Assembly (NCBI RefSeq): GCF_009497775.1
Contig: NZ_CP031012.1
Coordinates: forward strand, 3,251,235 to 3,315,234
Length of the DNA stretch: 64,000 bases
Source: Alcaligenes faecalis
Lineage (GTDB): Bacteria > Pseudomonadota > Gammaproteobacteria > Burkholderiales > Burkholderiaceae_B
Direction of reading: 5' to 3'
The notes under the pieces are model-generated. The model ran no database searches, was not told the DNA's origin, and was given only the letters and a program-made list of their open reading frames with translations. Below are positions 57,573 to 64,000 of the stretch, piece after piece (within the stretch, counting starts at the first letter, position 1; each line of letters starts with the position of its first letter). Both the position numbers and the translations under genes were made by a program.

Positions 57573-58547
57573 TCAATCCAAACTGATTCCCGCCCGAGTC
57601 ACAATGTCATGCCAATAATCCGCCTCCGCAGGCAGCCCCTTCCGAAACTCCTCGGCCGACACCTTGGACAGCAAATACCCCTGATCCAGTAACTTCTTGC
57701 GAATCTCCGGATCCGCCAAGACTTTCTCCAAAGCCCCTTCAATCTTGGCCACGATCTCCGTGTCCGTCCCGGCAGGAACCGCCAACGCCCACCAGTTACT
57801 GATCACCACATCCTTGTAGCCCAGCTCCTCCATCGTAGGGACATCGGGTAAAGCCGGGAAACGCTCTGGCAAGGCCACAGCCAAAGCCTTCAAACGACCC
57901 TCTGGCAAAAAGGCCGCCCCCAAACCATAGCTGCTGACAAACATCTGCACTTCATTGCTCAACAAAGCCTGAATCCCCGGCGCCGAGCCTCGATAATGAA
58001 TGCCCAGCATGTCGCCTTCCAGGGCCTCGGACAACTTCCAGGCCGACAGCTCCGGCGTGGTGCCCGCCCCCGGCGTCCCGTAATTCACCTGCCCCTTGCG
58101 CTGCTGAACATAATCCCGAAATTCAGCCATATTCTTCACCGGCAACTGCCCATTCACATAAACCAGAGCCGCCGCATCAGCCACCTTGTTGATCACATAC
58201 AAATCCTTGAAAGGCTCATAGCCCATGTTCTTGTACAGGAACTGATTGATCACAAAATTATTGGTCGCTGAAAACAGCAAGGTGTAGCCGTCCGGCTTGG
58301 AGCGCGCCACCATTTGCGTGCCGATATTGCCGCCCGCGCCAGTCTTGTAATCCGTAATCACCGTCTGCCCCAGCTCCCGAGACAGCTCGGGCTGCAAGAT
58401 ACGGAAAATGATGTCACCCGCCGCTCCCGGAGGGTAAGGAATCACCACTCGCACAGGATGATCAGGATAATCCGCCCAGGCCGGTCCCACCGCCCCCAGG
58501 CCAAGCGCGACCAGAAGGCCCGCGACAGTCTTTTTAATTGCTTGCAT
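57573..58547 (-). CDS. Bug/TctC-family periplasmic solute-binding protein
   Basis: This 324-residue secreted receptor has a signal peptide ending ...GAVGPAWA before DYPDHPVRVVIPYPPGAAGDIIFR, the canonical Bug start. TDYKTGAGGNIGTQMVARSKPDGYTLLFSA supplies the second ligand loop. GGGGGAGA precedes the ATG. It lies 21 bp after a metallo-hydrolase gene in an operon facing a GntR regulator, so the trio probably handles one imported compound. The ligand is unknown. Confidence 0.94.
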   Translation of the reverse strand: MQAIKKTVAGLLVALGLGAVGPAWADYPDHPVRVVIPYPPGAAGDIIFRILQPELSRELGQTVITDYKTGAGGNIGTQMVARSKPDGYTLLFSATNNFVINQFLYKNMGYEPFKDLYVINKVADAAALVYVNGQLPVKNMAEFRDYVQQRKGQVNYGTPGAGTTPELSAWKLSEALEGDMLGIHYRGSAPGIQALLSNEVQMFVSSYGLGAAFLPEGRLKALAVALPERFPALPDVPTMEELGYKDVVISNWWALAVPAGTDTEIVAKIEGALEKVLADPEIRKKLLDQGYLLSKVSAEEFRKGLPAEADYWHDIVTRAGISLD

Positions 58548-58568
58548 CTTGTCTCCCCCGCGCGCCTT

Positions 58569-59462
58569 TTACAGGTCTATGCGCATCAAATCCGTTGCCA
58601 AACGCAAATCGCCTTTATAGCTTTTGCGAATATCCCGAGCCACTTCATCCAGGCGCTCCGGCCCCATCAAATCAACCGGCAGATGATTACCCGCCGCGCG
58701 TTTAATCACCGGACTGGTGGAATCGTAATGCCCGAAATGGGTGGCCACTAAACTCTTCACATTGGCTTTGCGAGCGATCTCACCCAGTTGCAAAGGACTG
58801 GTATGAGCAAACGTCCCCACCCCTGATTCCGCACGATGCTTCAGGAAAGACTCCGGGAACGTGCACTCGTGTATCAGCAAATCGGCATCCTGCGCCAGAC
58901 GTATCATGGACTCGCAAGGAGCCGTGTCGCCACTGAACGCCACAACCTTGCCTTCGGCTTCCATGCGAATGCCAAAACAATCCGTAATTTCGGTAGGAAT
59001 GTGGTCCACCACATCAATGTAGATTTTGACGTCCTCGTCCTCGTACATCAGACCAGGTTCCACCTCGAAGACCTCGGGGCGCACAGCTTCGATATTTTTC
59101 TGACGCGCCGGATAAGCTGCACGGGCCTGAATGTCCACACGGAACGCACCATTCTCGAAGGAATGATCCACAAAATCCTGCGTACCCTTGGGACCAAAAA
59201 CCTTCAGCTTGCCTTCACGGTTAAAGACCCAGCTGGACAGTACAAAAAACGGCAGGCCACAAACGTGGTCATAGTGCAGATGGCTTAAAAATACCCAGGG
59301 CACATCGGCCGGATTGATATTGGCCTTCACCATCTGACGCGTGGACCCTTCGCCGCAATCAAACAGGTAATTCTTGCCGTTCTCCAGCGTCACCAAAATG
59401 GACGACTGAGCACGGTCGGGATCTGGCAGCGCAGCGCCGGTGCCAAGCATGGTTATCTTCAC
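58569..59462 (-). CDS. Metallo-beta-lactamase-fold hydrolase (RNase Z/AtsA-like)
   Basis: This 297-residue MBL-fold enzyme has the dinuclear zinc motif HLHYDHVCGLPFF (H-x-H-x-D-H), preceded by FDCGEGSTRQMVKANI. Further ligands are in FSGDTAPCESMIRLAQDADLLIHECTF and VATHFGHYDS. This pattern matches the RNase Z/arylsulfatase-AtsA branch. The operon with a Bug protein suggests a catabolic hydrolase of small molecules rather than a tRNA enzyme, though this is inference. The GTG at 59462 has GGAGGAG six bases upstream, better than the in-frame starts further up. Confidence 0.9.
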   Translation of the reverse strand: MKITMLGTGAALPDPDRAQSSILVTLENGKNYLFDCGEGSTRQMVKANINPADVPWVFLSHLHYDHVCGLPFFVLSSWVFNREGKLKVFGPKGTQDFVDHSFENGAFRVDIQARAAYPARQKNIEAVRPEVFEVEPGLMYEDEDVKIYIDVVDHIPTEITDCFGIRMEAEGKVVAFSGDTAPCESMIRLAQDADLLIHECTFPESFLKHRAESGVGTFAHTSPLQLGEIARKANVKSLVATHFGHYDSTSPVIKRAAGNHLPVDLMGPERLDEVARDIRKSYKGDLRLATDLMRIDL

Positions 59463-59523
59463 GTAAAACTCCTCCAAACAGATAAAAACATCCGGCACAA
59501 GAACAGTGCCTTTTCCATAAAGT

Positions 59524-59565
59524 CATAAAGTTCTATTTTTAGGACTTTATGAGAAAAGTGTACAC
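59524..59565. promoter_or_regulatory. Operator region upstream of the metallo-hydrolase operon
   Basis: CATAAAGT-N12-ACTTTATG (59524-59551) is an eight-base inverted repeat. GTGTACAC (59558-59565) follows. Both lie between the hydrolase start and the end of the GntR gene, about 60-100 bp upstream of the hydrolase. The second matches the core found at 39406 and 48570. Confidence 0.65.
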
Positions 59566-59641
59566 CCCGCTATCCAGCGGAATAACTTGGTGTTTTTACC
59601 TAGGAGCGTCGTAAAGGCGCATCGCGCCTGGGATGGCAGGC

Positions 59642-60388
59642 TTAAAAGCCCGGTGTCAGCTCAGTCTGAATGCTGAGGTATTTGGCGGGATAAAAGACCT
59701 GCGCCGCATAAACCAGTTGATTTGCACGGTTCACAATCAGGCGAATCACGCGCACCACAGGCATGCCTATGTCCATGTTCAGATGGCGCGCCAAATCAGC
59801 ATCAGCAACCCGCACGGTCAGTGTTTGACGAATGGTATGAATCTGCTCGCGAGCCAGACGATTGAGCACCAGCAGCACAGGTTCCTGGCCTAATTCAGGC
59901 TGCAAGGTCTGCGCCAGGGGATTCAGGACGTAGACCGTATTCAGGCTGTAAGCCACGCCATCGGCGTAATTCACACGGCTGGTCCACCAATATTCATCGG
60001 GCAAGGACTGCCCGGTGATTTCAATGGGCAAGGCTCCCAGACCATTGCCCAGCTCCACCATGACCGAATCCAGACGCGTCAGATGTTCGATCAAGGCATC
60101 CCAATTGGTGGGCAACATCAGCCAATGATCCTGCGCAACGTCACCAATGACAAAAGTGCCCTTGCCGCGCGTGCGCTCGATCAGACCTTCATGTTCCAGC
60201 TCATCCAGCGCCGCCCGCACCGTAGCGCGTGAAACGCCGTATTCCTGCATCAGCTCTTCCAGCGTGGGGATACGCGTGCCCACCGGCCATTCGCCACGCT
60301 CCAGGCGCGCTCGCAAGGTATATTTCACCTTGAGCGACAGAGGCAATTTGGACTGTTTGCGCAGTGAAGAACGTGTGGGATCAACCAT
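59642..60388 (-). CDS. GntR-family regulator, HutC type with UTRA domain
   Basis: This 248-residue regulator has an N-terminal winged helix (LSLKVKYTLRARLERGEWPVGTRIPTLEELMQEYGVSRATVRAALDELEHEGLIERTRGKGTFV) and a C-terminal UTRA effector domain (YSLNTVYVLNPLAQTL; MPVVRVIRLIVNRANQLVYAAQVFYPAKYL). HutC-type proteins bind GT-N-TA-N-AC-type palindromes, which fits the GTGTACAC just downstream of its gene. It is transcribed in the same direction as the hydrolase/Bug genes and precedes them, so it may control that operon. The ATG at 60388 is preferred. Confidence 0.93.
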   Translation of the reverse strand: MVDPTRSSLRKQSKLPLSLKVKYTLRARLERGEWPVGTRIPTLEELMQEYGVSRATVRAALDELEHEGLIERTRGKGTFVIGDVAQDHWLMLPTNWDALIEHLTRLDSVMVELGNGLGALPIEITGQSLPDEYWWTSRVNYADGVAYSLNTVYVLNPLAQTLQPELGQEPVLLVLNRLAREQIHTIRQTLTVRVADADLARHLNMDIGMPVVRVIRLIVNRANQLVYAAQVFYPAKYLSIQTELTPGF

Positions 60389-60583
60389 ACGAAGAGGCAA
60401 CCAAGCACAGGAAAGTGACAAGTCCACATCATAGCCTGCGATGAGATAAGCCGGAGATATCCCAAAAAGGTTTAACCTTGAACAAGCAAAGCGTTTATTT
60501 TTGCAAAAGTTAGTAAACGAAAATTAAACGGATCGGATACATTATCCCAATCATTGCTTAACTCTTGATACGAGCCCGAGCCC

Positions 60584-63500
60584 ATGGATGTCTTGCCTTC
60601 CTCCGCCTCGCACTTGGCCCAAATTTACCTGCTCGGTACCTACCGACTACTGGTTCAAGGGCAATGCCGCGCACAACTCATTAACTACGATAAAGCGCGT
60701 ATTTTGTTGTCCATGTTGGCCTTGGCCCAGGGCAAGCCTATCAGTCGCAGCCGTCTGGCTGAAACGATCTGGCATGAAGACCCTATCAGTGTGGGCCGCG
60801 CTCGTTTGCGCCACGCGCTGCATGCCCTGCGCCGCGCCTTTGAGGGCTGTGATCAGGCCCTGCACATTACCAATGACGCCCTGGCCCTGGACCCCAGTCG
60901 CGCCCAGGTGGATGTGCTCAGCCTGCTGCAACACCCCAGCCAGCCATCGCTGAACGATCTGGAGCGCCTGAATCTGTATCAGGGCCCCTTGCTGGGGCAG
61001 GTCAAACTGCACCATGGCGAGCAGCTACAGGATTGGTTGCAGGATACACAGCAAAACATTCGTCAAACTCTGTCGCAATGCCGTGACCGTTACATACAGT
61101 CTGGCCTGAGCGCGCTGCCTACGCCGCAAGCAATCAGTTACCTTAAACGCTGGCTCCTGATCTGGCCGGAAGAGGAAAAACTGCATCAAGAGCTGATTCG
61201 ACTGCTGAAACAGGAAGGTCAGCACGAAGCCGCCCTGCACGCCTATGAGCAGTGTTCGGTCTTGCTGGCCGACCGCCTGGGTTGCGAGCCCAGCGCCCAG
61301 ACACGCAATCTGGTGGATTTGCCGGCCCGCTCGATCAGCCCCGCCAAATCCCTGCCCACGACGGTCTCTTTGCGCCTGCGTCCCCTGGCCGCAGTCGGCT
61401 TTTGCCTGCGCTTTGAGCCCGGCCATCGTCATGCCTGTGAACGCGGCGGCTATTTGCTGGAACAAAGCCGTCAGACCTTGCAGACTTTGATCGAACAGCA
61501 TGGCGGCTGGCCCTGTGAGGCCGGTCCCAATCAGTTGATTGCCTACTTCGGTTATCCCGAGTTGCTGGAGTCGCCTGTCGCACAAGCAGCTGCATTGGCG
61601 CGGGTTGCCGCAACCTTGCGCATGGATGAGCACGTCAAGCTGAGTATCGCCCTGCATGCCGATCTGGCCATGGACGATCACAGTGCCTACCCCGACCCTT
61701 GGGGCCAATTGGCACAAGTGGTGCTGCCCTTGAGCTGGGAAGCCAGCCCCGGCGCACCGCGTATCAGCGTGCAGGCTGCTCTGCGTCTGGACACCAAGGA
61801 TGTGCAAGGCCCGCTGGGTCGCCAGAATGAAGCCCTGTGGCTGAATCTGAGCCCCTCCGATGCGGACCATACGCGTTTAACCAGCCGCGTCTATGGCCGC
61901 TCGCAAGAGTTCGACCATCTGGTGCAAGCCTGGTCACATATCGGTCCTAATCGTGCCTTGCATCACATTGCCATTCACGGTCGCGCCCATATCGGCAAGA
62001 GCCTGCTGGTGCAGTCGCTGGCGGACTATGTGCAGAAAACTGCCCACCACTGCATTGTGCTGAATTGTCGTGAAGAGAAGCGCCGCGTGGCCTGGCACCC
62101 GATTCGCCTCTGGCTGCACGAGCAAATTGCCGATTACATCGCCGCGCAAAACGGCAAGCAGCGCGATCCTTTCTCCGTGCAGACCCTGCAAGAGGCACTG
62201 GAAATCAGCCCCAAACAGGCCCAGTCCCTGCATCAATGGTTGAACAGCGGCCCGGACGAACAGGACCTGAACGAGCCTTCCACGGCTCATATGGACTTGC
62301 TGTTCAACTTGCTGAGCGGCACTGGCAATTCGCCGCGCCGTCGCCTGCTGATTATTGAAACCGTGCAATGGGCCGACCCGCCTACCCAGCGCCTGATCCG
62401 CTTGCTGGCGCACACCGCCCCGCGTCACCCGACCTTGCTGCTGACGACCAGCCGCAAGCCCGGCCATGGCCTGGAACGTGCCGAGCACCTGAGCCTGCGT
62501 ACGCTGGACCGCTCCAGCATCAACAGCCTGTTAAGTGGTCAACGAGGACAACGCCTGGCGCGAGATAAACGCAGCCGTCTGGTCAAGCTAAGCGCGGGCA
62601 ATCCTGGCCACGCCAATGAGCTGCTGCGCTGTCACGAACTGAATAGCGAATGCAGCGATGCCTTGTGCCTGACTGACCTGATCTGCACCCAGTACCACAG
62701 CCTCCTGCCCGCCACGCGTCACATCCTGAGCAGCATCGCCTTGCAGGAACACCCCATTTCCATCGACGAACTGGCTCTGATGCTGCGCCAGGAAAACACC
62801 GCTTTGAGCAGCGGCTTGGACACCTTGGCAACACTGGACTTGATTGATGTGCATGACAAGCATGTCTCCTGCCTGCCGCTGGTCTCCCAGGCGCTGGAAC
62901 GTGTGGCCATGCAGGAAGAACTGCGCCAGGCCCACTACGCCATCGCCCAGCACGGCATACGCCGTCGTCATGCGCCCGAGTATGTTGCCCTGCATCTGTG
63001 CGAAGCCGAAAGTCCGGAAGCCGCTTTCTGGTGGCAACGCGCTGCCCGCGAGGCTCTGGCGCAGGACGATTTGCGTCAGGCCAGCCAATACCTGCAACGC
63101 TCCTTGAACCGCAGCGAGCTGATTGAGGACCTGCAAGTACGCCAAACCCTGCAATTTGAATGCCGCATGCTGCAAGGCGCCATTGAGTCCTCCTTGTACG
63201 GCCCGGCCTCGGCCTCTACGGCCATGGCCTACGAGCTGGGCCATGAGCTGCATGACGAGCACGATTCGGATCAGGTCATGGTCAGCTTGTGGACAGCCTG
63301 GACAGCTTTCCAGGCCCAGGGCAACTTCGAACAAGCCCTGCAAAAAGCACGCCAGCTGCTGGCCCTGGCCAATGAAACCAGCCACGATCAAAACCGCAGC
63401 TGGGCCTTGTACGCAATTGGTCAGCATGAGCTGTGGAAAGGGAACGTTACCAATGCCATCCAGACGCTAAACCTGAGTCTGGCTGTCTTTGATGACCTGA

Positions 63501-64000
63501 AGGAGCAAAACAGCCGTCAGGCCATTGCCGAGCACTTCCCTCAGTCCATTACTTTTGGAACCCTGAGCGTCGCCCTGGCCTTGAAAGGCAATATGGACGC
63601 TGCACAGCAGCACGCCCATCTGGCCTTGCAATCCTTGCGTGAGGACACCGCCTTTTCCCTGCGCGCCATTACCCATTTGTTCGTTATGCAGGCCTACTAC
63701 CTGATGGAACAGCTGGAAGACTGTCTGCAAGTGGCCGAGCTGTCCCTGCAAGAGCTGCAAAAATCACATAACCCCGAGCCCTGGTCTGCGCTTAGCCGCT
63801 CTTACCTGCACTATTGCCATGTAATGCTGCATGGCCGCGAAACCAGCCTGCAATCCCTGCTCGATTGCGTACAGATCGCCCAGTACGGCCTGCCCATCAC
63901 CGCCGACGGCCTGATGAGCCGCATTGCCCGTGCCATGATTCGCCTGGGCCGCAGCAATGAAGCCATGCCCTGGCTGGACAAGGCGGCCGCTCAAGGACTG
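60584..64000 (+). CDS. BTAD/ATPase/TPR regulator (SARP- or MalT-like), cut by right edge
   Basis: At least 1139 residues are visible and the frame is open at the window end. The N-terminus (about 10-100) is a winged-helix transcriptional domain (YLLGTYRLLVQGQCRAQLINYDKARILLSMLALAQGKPISR). It is followed by a BTAD helical domain to about residue 245 (RDRYIQSGLSALPTPQAISYLKRWLLIWPEEEKLHQELIRLL). After a linker comes an AAA-type ATPase with Walker A GRAHIGKS at 466-473 and Walker B LLIIETVQWADPP. TPR-like repeats then run to the edge (QGNFEQALQKARQLLALANE). Such giant regulators sense signals with the ATPase/TPR part. Its targets are unknown. An AGCCC-rich but weak ribosome-binding site precedes the ATG. 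Confidence 0.88.
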   Translation, partial: MDVLPSSASHLAQIYLLGTYRLLVQGQCRAQLINYDKARILLSMLALAQGKPISRSRLAETIWHEDPISVGRARLRHALHALRRAFEGCDQALHITNDALALDPSRAQVDVLSLLQHPSQPSLNDLERLNLYQGPLLGQVKLHHGEQLQDWLQDTQQNIRQTLSQCRDRYIQSGLSALPTPQAISYLKRWLLIWPEEEKLHQELIRLLKQEGQHEAALHAYEQCSVLLADRLGCEPSAQTRNLVDLPARSISPAKSLPTTVSLRLRPLAAVGFCLRFEPGHRHACERGGYLLEQSRQTLQTLIEQHGGWPCEAGPNQLIAYFGYPELLESPVAQAAALARVAATLRMDEHVKLSIALHADLAMDDHSAYPDPWGQLAQVVLPLSWEASPGAPRISVQAALRLDTKDVQGPLGRQNEALWLNLSPSDADHTRLTSRVYGRSQEFDHLVQAWSHIGPNRALHHIAIHGRAHIGKSLLVQSLADYVQKTAHHCIVLNCREEKRRVAWHPIRLWLHEQIADYIAAQNGKQRDPFSVQTLQEALEISPKQAQSLHQWLNSGPDEQDLNEPSTAHMDLLFNLLSGTGNSPRRRLLIIETVQWADPPTQRLIRLLAHTAPRHPTLLLTTSRKPGHGLERAEHLSLRTLDRSSINSLLSGQRGQRLARDKRSRLVKLSAGNPGHANELLRCHELNSECSDALCLTDLICTQYHSLLPATRHILSSIALQEHPISIDELALMLRQENTALSSGLDTLATLDLIDVHDKHVSCLPLVSQALERVAMQEELRQAHYAIAQHGIRRRHAPEYVALHLCEAESPEAAFWWQRAAREALAQDDLRQASQYLQRSLNRSELIEDLQVRQTLQFECRMLQGAIESSLYGPASASTAMAYELGHELHDEHDSDQVMVSLWTAWTAFQAQGNFEQALQKARQLLALANETSHDQNRSWALYAIGQHELWKGNVTNAIQTLNLSLAVFDDLKEQNSRQAIAEHFPQSITFGTLSVALALKGNMDAAQQHAHLALQSLREDTAFSLRAITHLFVMQAYYLMEQLEDCLQVAELSLQELQKSHNPEPWSALSRSYLHYCHVMLHGRETSLQSLLDCVQIAQYGLPITADGLMSRIARAMIRLGRSNEAMPWLDKAAAQGL

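Overview
The window looks like chromosomal DNA of a betaproteobacterium of the family Alcaligenaceae, most probably Alcaligenes. This is an inference from gene content: mid-50s GC, three orphan Bug/TctC-type solute-binding proteins, the order ribBX-ribH-nusB-thiL-pgpA-pncC, groESL under a perfect CIRCE element, a penicillin-acylase homologue, and a nicotinate-type catabolic cluster. No rRNA, tRNA, phage, insertion sequence or CRISPR array was seen.

Layout. 1-4.0 kb: a truncated FecR/FecI iron-signalling pair and small orphan genes, including a GNAT acetyltransferase whose reading frame carries an early amber codon. 4.0-7.6 kb: groES-groEL, dgkA and pyrF. 7.9-11.1 kb: a class III CoA-transferase and a Bug protein facing an IclR regulator, with two matching palindromic operators between them. 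11.1-28.4 kb: mostly housekeeping genes: pncC, pgpA, thiL, nusB, ribH, ribBX, a CYTH-CHAD protein, ftsY, rsmD, coaD, a ferredoxin, an AsmA protein, metY, yidB, an ornithine cyclodeaminase homologue and ycgR. 28.4-34 kb: a MocA-like nucleotidyltransferase, a Phd/VapC-type toxin-antitoxin pair, repeats, and a large autotransporter with an N-terminal HExxH protease-like domain.

34.2-42.8 kb: a pyridine-carboxylate (nicotinate-type) catabolic cluster. Genes for nicF, nicX, nicD and a molybdopterin subunit run leftward. Genes for a [2Fe-2S] subunit and a tri-heme cytochrome subunit run rightward. The cytochrome subunit carries a shrunken second molybdenum-type domain that appears to have lost its catalytic Glu. 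43.2-48.5 kb: a branched-chain-type ABC importer with a fused LivHM permease. 49-64 kb: a lipoprotein penicillin-acylase homologue, a GGDEF protein, a LysR-controlled sulfatase/Bug operon, a Bug/metallo-hydrolase operon facing a HutC-type GntR regulator, and the start of a very large BTAD/ATPase/TPR regulator that runs off the right edge.

Two patterns cut across the genes. First, three large nested palindromic elements of about 290-305 bp (30081-30384, 56461-56750, 57178-57482) share one architecture and a central hairpin with a three-base loop. Paired-base changes between copies preserve the stems. They lie next to unusual simple-sequence repeats. Second, a GTGTAYACAC-type palindrome lies upstream of the nic genes, of the ABC binding protein and of the metallo-hydrolase operon, suggesting a shared regulator, possibly the GntR protein encoded here.
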